Source of the DNA: Pyronema omphalodes
Taxonomy: Eukaryota > Ascomycota > Pezizomycetes > Pezizales > Pyronemataceae
Assembly (NCBI GenBank): GCA_024516155.1
Contig: JAJJXM010000037.1
Span: 310,001-374,000 of the forward strand
Reading direction: 5' to 3'
Length of the DNA stretch: 64,000 nt
Numbering within the stretch: position 1 is the first letter of the stretch; the number at the start of each line of letters is the position of its first letter. Position numbers and translations under genes: made by a program. Shown one piece after another: positions 34,503-47,460 of the stretch. Below the pieces are notes generated by a model. It saw only the letters and a list, made by a program, of their open reading frames with translations. It had not been told where the DNA came from and made no database searches.

Positions 34503-35769
34503 GCAAAGACAGAAGAGGAAGGGTGGAGGTAAATAGATACATACGTTGATATTTCTAAAGAAGGCGGCAAAAAGAACTAAGCACACCTGAAGATGAATAA
34601 AAGCACAGGGATCTTTTTTTACAAATTCTTTTTATTACATGATCTGTTAAGTTGCACTTCCTAGAGCGGAGTAAGTTTATTTGTGACGTTAGTTATTCAT
34701 ACATGTATTCTTTATCTTGATGTCCTCTCACATTTTCTCTCATCATGTCACTGTTCAGGGAGCTTTCCGCTTCTATTGGGTTCATTGTGGGCATACCGTG
34801 TCATTCAAATATTCCTGGCATGTGTAAAGGGATGGTATGCCGAGTAAGACGGGCCAGGGAACTCGCGGCGGAGAGGAGACGAGAATGAGTGATCGGCTGT
34901 GAAACTCTCCTCGGACGAGACGAGGGCAGGACGAGGGGAGCCAAAGACTACATTGCTGAAAGATAGAATGTAAGAATTTGCGTAAAGAGCAAACATCATA
35001 GCGAAAATTCTCCTTCTTATACAAAATTACTTCCTCAGCTTCCCCAACTCTTCGTGATCTAATTTCCCGATTCCTAATCCTAAGTCTCCTTTCCTCCTTG
35101 GCGAACCTTCAGTTCCCCTTCTTCTCTACTTCTCGTCTATCTCACAGTACAATCCCTCAACTAGTTACTCGTATTCCTCGTTTATCCTTCCGTAGTATCC
35201 TTCAATATCCTTTCCACGCTCCTTTCCTCGTACCATCTCTCCATACCCAATCCCGCTCAGCCTTCCGTCATCCCCATTCCATCGTCCTAACTCTCCAACT
35301 TCTTCTCGTGGTTTCCGTCCGAGTTCTAGACCGCTGGGGACCAATCCGTGACAGCAGGCTTGTTTTCTTAGCTATTGTTCTGGGTTTGACGTTATGTCCA
35401 ATTCGGTGACCGTTTTCTAGAAACATATCAGCAGTGAGTTTTGTTTCCCGAGATGTGATATTCATATATGAGCGGAGACAGACATAGACTGTGCTGCACA
35501 GTGGATCATGTGGATGCAAATGCCACGAAGGACGAAAAGGTGTTAGCGATGAAGCGCAATTCCAACATGTATCGTGCGCGCTTCAGGCTTTTGGCGACAC
35601 TCACTCACCATGAAACGTTTGCTCAAGACCAGCGGCTCTACCCTTGTACATACTCTCAGACCGTTTTTAATTTTCTTCTAAGTTGAAAGTAAGTGATACT
35701 GGGGATGAGGAATCGGAATACACAAAATTTGATTACTGCATACAATAGCGGCTCCCCTTCTTCATTCTT
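34503..35769. other. Intergenic, nothing recognised
   Basis: Pyrimidine-rich stretches at about 35040-35290 give long spurious frames. No motif or RNA gene is seen. Confidence 0.4.
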
Positions 35770-38700
35770 CTAATTACATATTTTTCCTCTCTTTTGGATC
35801 ATAAAACGGACCAAATGTTTATGTCCCCATTGAGCTGCATAGAATAGCGGTGTCTTCCCCTCCTGATCTTTCAAATCAACCTGTGCCCCTTTCTCAACTA
35901 GCAAACGAACGACATATTTATGTCCGTACTCTGCTGCGAAGAACAGCGGTGTTTTCCCACCAGGACCTTTCAAATTAACTTCCGCGCCTTTCTCAATCAA
36001 CAGACAAACTAAATTTTTGTGCCCTCCTTGAGCCGCCCAAAACAGAGGCGTTCTTTCGCCCTGATCTTTCGAATCAACCTGTGCCCCTTTCTCAATTAAC
36101 AAACGAGCGACAGCTTCATGTCCGTATTCAACGGCGCAGAATAACGCTGTTTGTCCATTCTGATCTTTTAAATCGACCTGTGCACCTTTCTCAATCAACA
36201 GGCGCACAACATCTTCGTGTCCTCCTTGAGCAGCCCAAAACAGCGGTGTTCTCTCGCCCTGAACTTTCGAATTAACCTCTGATCCTTTATCGAGCAAAGC
36301 ACGGACGATAGCTTCTTGTCCATACCTAGCCGACCAGAACAGCGGCGTTTCCTCGCCTCGGGCTTTTGTATCAACAGCTGCTCCTTTCTGGAGCAAAACA
36401 TGGACAATAGCTTCATGACCGGATTGGATTGCGCAGAAAAGCGATGTTTTTCCAACACGATCTTTGGAATCAACGTCTGCTCCCTTTGCAATCAACAAAC
36501 GCACGATATGTTCATGACCCTCTTGAACTGCCCATACCAGCGGTGTTTTCCCGTCCCAATCTTTCGAATCAATCTCGGCTCCCTTCTCCATTAACAGACG
36601 CACCACACCTTCGTGACCCTCTTTGGCTGCCCACACCAGCGGTGTTTTCCCTTCCCGATCCTTTGAATGAACTTGTGCACCCTCCTGGATTAACAGACGG
36701 ACGATGTCTTCGTGTCCCCGATGTGCTGCCCAGCATAGTGGTGTTGTCCCGTCCTGATCTTTCAAATCAACCTGCGCCCCCTTTTCTATGAACAGACGGA
36801 CTAACTTCTCGCACCCCCTTTCGGCTGCCCAGCAAAGCGGTGTTTTCCCGTCCACGTCCCTCGAACTGACCAGTGCCCCTTTCTCAATCAATAAACGCAC
36901 GATATCATTGTATCCTTTCTCAGCTGCCCAGAACAGCGGTTTTTCCCCGTACTGATCTTTCCAATTAGCCTGTGCCCCATTCTCAAGTAAAACACGGACG
37001 ATAGCTTTATAGCTATGTTTAACTGCCCAGAAAAGTGGTGTTTTCCCATCGTTATCCTGCGAATCAACTTGCGCCCCGTTCTCGATGAATAAACAGACGA
37101 AGGTTTTGAGACCATTTTCAGCTGCCCAGGACAACAGTGTTTTGCCATGCCGATCCCTTAAATTAACATTTTCCCCTCCCTCAAGCAAAACACGGGCAAC
37201 GGATTCTTTCCCCTGGAGAGAAACACAATACAACGGAGTATTCCCCCGATCATCTTTAAGATCAACCTGTGCTCCTTCTCTAATCAACAGACGGACAATA
37301 TCTTCGTGTCCGTTGAAAGCTGCCCAGAAAAGTGGTGTTTTCCCATATCTATCCTGCGAATCAACTTGTGCCCCGTTCTCGATGAATAAACGAACGAAGT
37401 TTTTGCGACCATTTTCAGCTGCCCAGGACAACAGTGTTTTCCCATCCCAATCCCTCGAAGTAATATCTGCCCCCTCCTCAAGCAAAACACGGGCAACGGA
37501 TTCTTTCCCCTGGAGAGCGACCTTATAAAGTGGAGTTTCTCCGTTTCGATCTCTCGAATCAGGCCGCGCCCCTTCTCTAATCAACAAACGGACAATATCC
37601 TCGTGTCCGTTGAAAGCTGCCCAGAAAAGGGGTGTTCTGCCGTCCTGATCTGCGAAGTCAACGTGGGCCCCGTTTTCTATCAACAGACGGACAAATGAAC
37701 GATGACCTTCCTGAGCGGCTAGCAAGAGTGGCGTCTTCCCACAAATCCTGCTATTCAAGTCCAAATGGTCGAGTTTTTCTTTCAGACATCCATATATCTC
37801 GTCGGGACCGAAAAATGCGATGATATGGACTCCGGAAAACGCCAGTGTCGATGCAAGAAGGGTTTCATTCTCTTTTCTGTCGTCGTGGTCATTCCAGAAA
37901 CTCCTCGGAACATACCACAGTACAGAGGCGAGGTTTAGTGAAACTCTATATGGTTGTATGTGAGAATGTAAATACTGGATGGCCAACCGTTGGATTTTGT
38001 CGTCGATATTTCCCCTGGCGTGATACCCCCAGAAATGTATAGCATATGCGAGAAGTGGAAAACGGTCAATGTGCGTAGATTTTACGGCATAGTAGCTGTT
38101 AATCGCAGAAAAGCGCTGGTAATTCGGTCCAAGGTAGATTAATCTCCTTATCGTATCGGAGTCGCGTGCAAGAGTACTGGATATCTTTTGATGTCTGAAG
38201 CTCAGATACCTCAAACAAGCTAATGCAATATCTCGATGGCCGGTCTCGAACAATTTGAAGGCCTCGTACTGTTCTTTCAAAAAATCTTGTAGGGACTTGT
38301 GGACGAGTCGAATCAAGGATGTTTCATTATCTATCACAACAAGGCCATGGCAACACTCTGTCAACGTTTTTTCGAACGGCAAGTCATCCATATTGAGACA
38401 GTCGGTGTCAGGGGTAGAATAAACTGCGGCAAGTGCGTGCCGCAATTCCATAACTGAAAGTGGTCTTTTTGCGAGATAGGTCCATTTCAAGACTTCCATC
38501 CCCTGACTGGCTTTTCCCGGTGCTTGACTTTTGATGCGTTCAATGGTGATATGGAAGGCATCTTCAAGTTTCTTTGGCATGCAGTTGAGTGCTGCACGCC
38601 TTTTGGAAATGCTGGTCTGCTCGAGAACAGTATCGATCTGAAGAGCTGGAAGTAAGAACCTGGAAGGCCGACGCATTAGCCCAAGACAGCCATGGTTTAA

Positions 38701-41700
38701 AACATGTCAACAGTACTCACATTCCGCTGGCGGTTTGAATGATCTTATCCAGGATTGTCTTCTTGAACAAATCTGAGTCTTGATCATCCGCAAAGTTCTC
38801 ATCCTTGCTCAGTTTTGACTGGATGTATTTTTTAATATCATCCTCATTTGCTTTCAGCTCGAACTCGCATGGGGGAACTGTGAATGGCTTTTTGATTGAT
38901 GCCTTCGTCTGGGGTCTTGCAGTGGTGAATAAACGAATTATAGTGTTTCGGAAGCGTTGCAGGAGGCGCGAGATCGCGTGTAGAAAATCCTTTCTGTGAT
39001 CCTCCAGACACTCATCTAGAGCGTCAACACAAATGTAAAACTTGCTGAAAGATTTTAATACGGCCTCCAACAAATCACAAGATTCCCTCAAGGTTGGTCT
39101 ACCCTTGGATTTTTGTTCCTTCAAAGACTCGATAACGCCGACAGGGAGGTGGTCGCAGTGTGCATCGATGACTTGTTTCAGAAGAGCACCGATCACGTTC
39201 ACTGCTGTTTGTTTTTCACTATTGCCGTAATCGCAGTAAAAATAGGCCACGGCGATTTGGTTGCCGTCCGTAGAAAGGAGGTCGGATAGGGTATCAATCA
39301 CAAGAGTACTGGGAGGGGCGCATCAGCAGCTATTCGCTTCCATGAAATACAAATATCTCTTACGTCATGACAGACTTCCCGGCACCAGGAATGCCATAAC
39401 ACGCTAAAACCGGATTGAAGTCTTTATCCAAAGCTGTGCCATGTAACCAAGTCTTAAACTTGGGTGAGTTCAAGAACCACGCTCCGGTGTCTTCGAGTCT
39501 CTTAGATTTGAGATCTTCATGTTTTTTGCGGGGATCCAGTGGGGAAATCCACTGTAAGATCTCCTTCAGTTCTTTATCTAGGTAGGATTTAGCTCATTCA
39601 TCCCCCTAACCGTGTAACAGGAGCCAACCTCTGTTCTTAGCACGCAACTCGGCCACTCCTTCGGATATTTTCTTTATTTCAACACTGTCGTGGGGAATTT
39701 GGGAAACTAGGTTAATCACAGCTGTGATGCGATCCAACATTTGGGCCATGCCTTCCGGTACAGGAATAAAGTTCTGTTTCATCATATCGATCGAACCGAT
39801 GATTTGCTTATGCTGTTCGTCGAGCTTGACCTTGACTTCAGCAAATCCTTGCAACATCAAGGCACTGAAGGATATCAGTATCTCATTTTGTTTGAGGATA
39901 GAGAAGGTAGGGATTATTACCGGTTGGAAATAACGAGAAGATGCTCAACGGTCTGTGTGTATCGGTGTAGCGTCTCAATGCTCCGTAAACATTCTTCCTT
40001 CTGAAACGGCCACAACGCCCGTCCTACCAAAGACTTTACTTTTTTGGTATCACGAAGCTTCGCAATATTCCCGTAGATAAGCTTGACATGTCGCTGGCAA
40101 GAGCCGATAACAGAGGACAGCAGAGATTGTTCTTCGATAGTGACGGCATCCATGTCATCACTTCGAAGGGTTTCAACCAGCTTTTCCAACACATTGCTCA
40201 AAATGGAGACTCTGGTATTGAGCTCGGAAGCCTCTTGGGGTGCATCTTTAACATCGTGGATGTAGGCGTTAAGAATCTTGGTGACTTCGATAGCGAGGCT
40301 CAGAAGGCCTGCAACGCTGGCGGAAAAGCCCTATGGTACAAGAAAACGAGTGAGAGTGGTTTAGTTCAAACACCTTCGTGGTTTAGCTAAACACCGAAAG
40401 TGTTTAGTTAAACACCCTAAACACCAAAGTTGTTTAGTCTGATTTAAGGTGTTTAGCTAAACCACCCATCATTGTTTGAAAGTGTTTAGTTAAACACCCC
40501 TAAACACCGAAGTTGTTTAGTGTGATTTACGGTGTTTAGCTAAACCACCTAGCGTTGTTTAGTTAAACAACTACCTTGATTTTTTTTTTGTGGGGTTTAT
40601 TTAAACACCCTAGGGGTGTTTAAGGATGTTTAAATAAACCCCTTCTTTTTCGCTTATTCTTTGGTGTTTATTTAAACACCCTAGGGGTGTTTAGATAAAC
40701 AACCAATTTGTGTTTAAGGATGTTTCAATAAACACCTTCTTTTTTACATATTCTTTGGGGGTTTATTTGAACACCTTCTTCTTCCCTTATTCTTCGGGGT
40801 TATTTGAAACATCTACAGTCCACTTCCTAGGGATGGCTTTTCCATGGTTCATATAAATCACCCTGCAGTGTTCTACTGAACATTCAGTTTTAAACTGTAG
40901 AGCTGTGTTCTGCTTATGTTTGTTGATGGAAGTGGATATTGCCTTAGTGCGCATCCCTTCCTTATGTTCTGTTCGTTCTGCCGTTGTTGTTCCTCGTTCT
41001 TCATCCATTTCATTCACTTGTTTCTCCACCTCCATCTTTCCGTCTTGTTTGACTGTAAGTTTTTCCTCATGTCAAATGTTTGTCCCTCTACAGAATTTGC
41101 TAGTTCATACACCATACGCCACCGGAGGGACAAAAGGGAGAGAGGGGTGGGGGGGGGGGGGGGGGGGGGATATGAACTTCTAGATACTCGCTGAGTCAAG
41201 TACTGCAAACCAACCCCACAAATATCTACAATGCTAACCAGACAAACAGGATGCTCAGAAAACCTAAGTCTATTTATTGAAGCGATCCATGATTCCAGAA
41301 TATGTAAGGGTCAATTAAAAAAGGCACAAAGCGAATGGTACTATACAGAGAGCAGGAGCAGGAGTAAGAGGGGTGAGGAGGGAGGTGGGAGGTTCCTGTA
41401 TGTATAGATAGAGGACCTGGCAATAGCTAGAGACATGTTATATAATGAGCGAGTGGTTTAGTAATTAATTTAAAACATTGAAAAAAATATCTGAGGTACT
41501 TGATCAAACCACTATTGTGCAAGGTGTTTAAATCGGCGTTTAAAGGTATTTAGTAGGTGTTTAAAGAGGTGTTTAAAGGTGTTTAGTAGGTGTTTAAAGA
41601 GGTGTTTAAAGGTGTTTAGTAGGTGTTTAAAGAGGTGTTTAGTAGGTGTTTAGTAGGTGTTTAGTAGGTGTTTAGTAGGTGTTTAAAGAGGTGTTTAGTA

Positions 41701-41803
41701 AATGAATTTTGTGGGTGTTTGAATTAAACACCTTTTGTGGTTTAAAGTGTGGTTTGATTAAACACCTTTTTTTTGTACCACAGGGAAAGCCAACTGGATC
41801 CAT
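35770..41803 (-). pseudogene. NACHT-ankyrin STAND (NLR) gene split by a transposon
   Basis: Paralogue of the first NLR gene, on the minus strand. The start codon at 41803 and the first codons (MDPVGF) are separated from the rest by the element at 40329-41785. The remainder resumes at 40328 and follows the same structure: exon 1 to 39921, 39864-39629, 39577-39364, 39308-38721 and 38659-35770. Removing the element and one target copy gives exon lengths 422, 236, 214 and 588, identical to the intact gene, and a 1449-residue frame without stops. P-loop CYGIPGAGKS, Walker B YICVDALDEC and 20 diverged ankyrin repeats are intact. The element end puts TAG in frame immediately before the resumed exon. 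The donor of intron 2 is GTTGGC instead of GTAAGT. The first downstream in-frame ATG (40153) would drop 63 residues. A truncated protein remains possible. Confidence 0.8.
40329..41785. mobile_element. 1457-bp non-autonomous TIR transposon in the NLR gene
   Basis: The ends are 11-bp inverted repeats, CCCTATGGTAC at 40329-40339 and GTACCACAGGG at 41775-41785 (10 of 11 match). AAAG flanks both sides (40325-40328 and 41786-41789); because the terminal GG also matches the target, the duplication could be counted as 4-6 bp. Both subterminal regions are filled with GTTTA-based motifs: GTTTAGTTAAACACC-like palindromes at about 40370-40790 and AGGTGTTTAGTAGGTGTTTA repeats at about 41520-41760. A 21-base G run sits at 41149-41169. 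There is no transposase frame. The superfamily is uncertain: hAT is excluded by the short duplication, while CACTA-like or Sola-like elements are possible. Confidence 0.85.
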
Positions 41804-44800
41804 AGACAGTGGGAGGAGGGTGAATTGGTCGTGATATGACAGCTCGCAATGAAGTCAGACAGCAAAGACGAAAGAGTGAGATGATGAAGAGAGTGCTCTG
41901 TGTTGTACAGCAATTGTTGTTGCGGGGGTGCTGCAGATATGAGTGCGTCATCCTGCAGGTAAATAAGCGCCCCCAAATTTCAGCTGGACAGAGCCGCATA
42001 TACATACTCAAGAATTAGTACCGTACTTAGCTCTGGTTTCGTGCGCGCCAATGACAGCGTAATACTTAAAAAGAGACAAGATAGCGGCACCGGAATAAAT
42101 ATTGAAGCGAAATTCACATTATTAATGCCGTCTAGGACGAGACCAGGAACTTTCCGAAAAATCTCATTAGACATCGTAGGGCGGAAAACTGGCCACGGCT
42201 ATTTCCTAGATTATGTATCAAAAGCGAAATTAGATAAATATATTTCACCCAGATGCATATACCCATTACAACCCCTACAGAAGCAAAACACCTCCTTCTT
42301 AGCTGCCCAAAATACCAAATGCAGAGGAATAAACTGCGCTGGGAACTGAAACTTCACAGGAACCAGCCTGCTCAACTTCAGGTCATGCTCTTTTCTCCCG
42401 CTGTAACCTAGACTCTTACCACCATCATATCTACTACCAAGATTTCCATTGTAGAATGGATACAGACACAGGTAAGTCGTTCTCCCCCTATGAAAGATGA
42501 CCCGGAAAGAAGCTGAGAACAGACTGGGGGACACTGATCGAATCTGAAAACGAGCATGAAACCGTTCTAAATTAACACGAAGCGTGATGCAATAAAAAAA
42601 AAATCTTTGGAGATGACTACATATAAACATAGAGAGCCCAACAGAAGGTAATGCGAGGAAGACCAGTTGAGAGAGAAGAAGTGGGACATGTGAATAGATA
42701 AGAAGGAGGAAGAGCGCATGGAAGGAAGGAGACAGAGCGGAGAAGACTCTTGGGGGGCACGTATGGTGCTCGGGATGGATTTAGCTGCAAAATGGACAGA
42801 GACATCAAGAGGCTCGAGTGATATATAATGTCTAGCATGTAAATACCGTTGGAAGGTTTATGGTCAAGGGCAAAGAGATTGGTAGAGAGGCGAACAGTTG
42901 CAGATTTGATATTATGAGAATAGAAACGAAAGCAAAAGGCAAATTACTGTCGCGACGGCAGCGTCGCTTACCTGTATCCACGGCTAGCAAGTCATGCAGA
43001 GAAATTTGAAAGGAAGTTTCCAGAAGGGTTCCATTACAAGGGTTAAAGAATCATGAACTTTTCATAAAAATCACGATTGGATATGAATGCTCATTTGGGA
43101 TTAGATATCTCTTGTATTATACTAGGGTGCTGATTCATAGATATTATAAGGATGAAATCATCACCGTGGTTGATCGCAGAGCGGGATATGACAATATGTA
43201 CTTGATATCCAGCTCCAGTATTTACGCCTTCCTCCTATTCTTACTTAATGTTTCCATACCGGGAGGGTTCGAACGAAATACTTATTCCGTATATGCCTTC
43301 GACATCTTGCTTTTTCTTTTAGAAAAGTAAAAAAAATTAATATTGATGTGCATCATGAGATACTCGAAACGAAATCCTCACTTCTGCAATAATAGATTTC
43401 CTTTACATCGTACAACTTCCGGCTTTTGTTTCCGCCACCCTTCCGCCTCGGGCCGAATTCTATGTCTCGGGTCCATATCTCACGTCTCGCGGATCCAACT
43501 GTTTCACTGCAGCCTCCCAGTCGCTCCGCATCAGCCCCACCTCTTGCCACGGTGTAACGACCATATATAGATCATTATCAGCTCGATATCGATACGAACG
43601 CGTGGATTACTAATCTCTGGAAACATAGAATCGAAGTTCCCCATCAGAGTGATCGACGCGGTCAAGTCCGCGACAAACGCGCTAACGGGATCTCAAGATG
43701 ATCAAATCACGAAAATCAAATGAGCACGCGCCGCAATTTACGCGCGACTCGAATGATTCCTTGAACTGTATCTGGCACTGTAGCGTCGCCTCTTGGGACG
43801 CGTTGATTATTCGCGATGCATGGGTTATGGTTCTCATACAGTCTTCTACATACTGTACCTCCAGCTGGCTGGCAGAACCTAGGAACTGAATGTTGAACCT
43901 GATTTTATAATAGGGTACAACTATTTTTTGATAGCTGATGACTGAGGTATCGATGTTTTAAGGTATCTTCATTCTACAATCCGCTTTCAGCTTTCTATTT
44001 CAAGCATTCCTCGTGATCCTCGTGATCCGTACATATCCGCACTACACAACCACGAACAAAAACAAGCGGTGATATATTGACGATATGATATTTTTACCAT
44101 CGCGAAACTTGTATCCCTCGGCCCTTCAGTCCAATTACGTTCGAACTCCGGATCAATTAATCCCCATCCCCAAGCTTCACATACAATCTGAAACCGAATA
44201 TGCGTATATTTTTATTCATGTATTGCGAATCCAATGTAACACACGGCGAAAACCCGTTTCTATCGGCCAGCTGCGATATTCGTCTGAACACAAGCCCGGT
44301 ACTGGCTTCCTCTACTCTATGGTGCACCATACATAGAGTCCATCGCTTATCGCTCCCCTGTCTGCCGATCTTAGGGGTCTGGGGACCTACATATAGCTTG
44401 TGTCATGAAGCCTCTAATATGGTGCCGTATGTATGTACCAAAAAGATTTACCGTCTCGTCTACAATTTCCCGGGTAAAGCCCCCTCTCAAGCTTACGGCT
44501 TACATTTTGCTACCTCCTTGTTTTGATACATACCTGTTGCAGTACCGAACTGACCCTGGCAGATGTGTATTAATTGTCTGAGAGATATTTCCCCGGAATT
44601 CTACATAGGGGGTGCAAGAAGGGGGAGAGGGGGATGATACAATCCCGCCAAAAAAAAACCGCCGTAAGTTACCATGCAACAGCTCCCAGTGGTGCATCCC
44701 CTTCAGCAAGGGTGAATCCAGCCGAGATAGTGTCACAGCCATTTACTACAAAGAGGAAACTGAAACTGAAATTGGGGGATGTAACATATCATAGTTTACG

Positions 44801-47460
44801 CGACATACGATAGAAACGGACTTTTACGGTCTCTAGCGGCGCGATATCAGACACATAATATTTGCATAGCTAGCTAGTTATATATTCTCCCGAACTCAAT
44901 GAAGCAACTCTTCTCACCATCCACAGACACCTGCATACTACCGCTTCTTGGCATATCTACCATAAAGGAGTTATATTAGAGATGACTAATATAAGACAAC
45001 TCAAGGGGCTATAGGCAGGAGAGACATATGCTGCCCTAATACCTGCACCTAGTCTCAGATATGGACCCGGTATCGAAACTCGGGGTCGGACTGTGTCCCG
45101 GGTATTTACCCACCGTATGTAAATTAAATATTACCGACATATGGTGACCATGACCGTACATAAAAGTGCAGCTACTAGCTATGGCTAGCTAATACACAAC
45201 CATAGATCTAGTGGCACTACCATCTGGGAGTATCCGTCGCCTCTGGGCCTCTGGCAGTTGCCGATACACTGGCGACGGCGAGCTAATGGGACTTGTCTTA
45301 TCTTATTAAGCGTCTACATAGCCGGCAGGTACAGTGACACTAGATGACACACTTTAAATGAAGCGAACTATGTACATGTGGTACAACATGTTTAACGTCT
45401 AACTTACCTTACTTCTTGGCTATATTTCGCAACATTGGGAACCGAGCACCAGGAATTTCTGGATAGAGAGCTAAACGCTGGGATAAAAGTTCGGTTATGG
45501 GGAGATGAAACTAATACCAGTTTCTGGGAAATGAGGGATATGAAGTTTATCTTCGGTTGCAGAGTTCCTCTCATTGTAGTTGTTGAGCGGGGGATCAAAG
45601 ATGAAGATCTCATAATCCGTTACATGAACCAAATATCTTAAAAGCCCGAGTCTTCATGTTAAGAATAAAATACGAGTCAGCACACCACATCCGAGTTTTT
45701 TTTTATCAACAAAAATATCTTGATTCCTGCTTCTTACTTCTTCTTGCTTATTACGTCCCACCATATTCCATTTCCGGCCAAGAATCTTCCGACATTTACG
45801 AACTGCCATAAGCTCAGCATAGGTACCTGATATCATTAGGCATCGTAATTTGTGTTTTGAACTTTCATCATCAGCATCAGCATAACTAAGGACTTCGAAG
45901 ATTGGGAAGTCGGGAATCGTTTACATCCACTGTATATGATCTTCACTTTTTCGAGGGTACCAGGGGGGCTTATGTCAAATTTGTGCAGAAGAAAAAAAAA
46001 ATCCCCCTCCTCAGAACTGCCGGATGACGATGAATCCTAGACCATAGAAAAATCGGAAATCTCGGAAATCTGAAAACTAATAAATGTCTATACCACTGCC
46101 ACTGCCGCAGCCGCTGCGGACGGGACATGGACTCTGGTTATGTCTCATGGCTCGTGGCTTACAGTAAATTGCACTTCTGCACTCGCCATCTGCCTTTTCC
46201 ACATCAGCCCGCCTACCACACGTCAGATATATCATCTTTATCCCCCCCAAAAAGCTTCTAGAAAACCCCAAGGAACATGTAATGTAATGTAATGCAATGC
46301 AATGCAATGCAAGGAATCAACGGACCATTCTATTAGTTCATGGGTAGATATGCAGAAGTTACACTCAGATCTACATCTCAGCTTAACACACCATAAACAT
46401 GTAGCTGTGGCTTATTTATTTCCGATGACATATGACATATGACATAAGAAACAAAACTCCCATTACGGTAATTATATCAAGTTTCATCCCAGCTTGGAGG
46501 GAATAAGCTTTGAACCTTTCTGGGGGGAGGCGGGGGTTCTTCAGCTCCCGACTACCGAAACCGTTACTTACATAAGTGCACTTTTTATACGCAAGGAATC
46601 AGGCTCTTGCATCTCTATTGGGGTACATATACCATACCCCTAAATCCGGAGTCTGGAGTAAAAATTCAAGGTAATTTATCCTGAGTCATATGCATGCTTA
46701 TGGAAGCCCTTAGTCTGTAAGGTTTTCTTGTGCAGGAATGACGATTTATGGGGTTTTCTAGAAACTTGTTTGAAATATTAGTTATTCGATGTGGCTTGGG
46801 GCTTAGTTTTTACGCCTCTATCCTATCTACATATGGCTTTCCGTCGAGGAGTTTGGCAAGGCTGGATTGTGGTCTTGGAAAGATTTCGAATTGTGGATGT
46901 CTTGGTTGGAGGTAATTGTGGATTTGATATTCTTGGCGTCAAGTTTGAAGCTTCTAGAAATGGCGTCAAGTCTTTCACGGCCTGAAGAGAGATTTTTTGA
47001 TCTTTTAGTGGGTGTGGTTTCTGTTTTAAGACTGCTGGGTGTCACTGAATAATTGAAGTCTAAAAGTTCAGATTTTGGAGCCTTGGACTTGAACCATAGC
47101 TTCCAATGCCTCAAGATTACTGGGTTGAATTGGTATAATTTTGCAGTAGATATTATACAAAAGGATTTCCCCGTTTTCCTACCGGCGCCCCGTTTCAAGA
47201 AAATAAATAATTAAACCAAGATGAAAAACGAATGCATCCAGAAAACACCAAACTCCATGTAACAAAGAAATTTCCAAATCGCATAATCCAAGGATCCAAC
47301 AAAACTTCCAAAAAACTCCCTTTCTAAAAAACCAAATTTACCGCTATGCCTCTTTGCTGCTTTGCCGCTTTGCTTCACAGCCTTTGCTTTGTATCCCAAT
47401 CCTCTTCTTCTTCCTTCAATTACCTCCCCCCCCCCCCCCCCCCCCTCAATGCGTACTCAA
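41804..47460. other. Long gene-poor region
   Basis: The first ~140 bases are the displaced promoter/leader of the broken NLR gene. Several short frames (for example 45435-45641 plus, 46827-47198 minus) show no domain and no splice partners. A pentanucleotide repeat (ATGTA/ATGCA) lies at 46277-46312 and a 20-base C run at 47426-47445. No RNA gene is seen. Confidence 0.4.

Noticed and set aside
34026..34586. 186-codon minus-strand frame opposite the secreted-protein gene
   Set aside because: Shadow of the plus-strand gene, repeated identically opposite the second copy.
36081..37823. Plus-strand frames opposite the second NLR gene
   Set aside because: Antisense shadows of the ankyrin exon.
46827..47198. 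123-codon minus-strand Lys/Ser-rich frame
   Set aside because: Could be a small gene, but there is no recognisable domain and no promoter or intron evidence.
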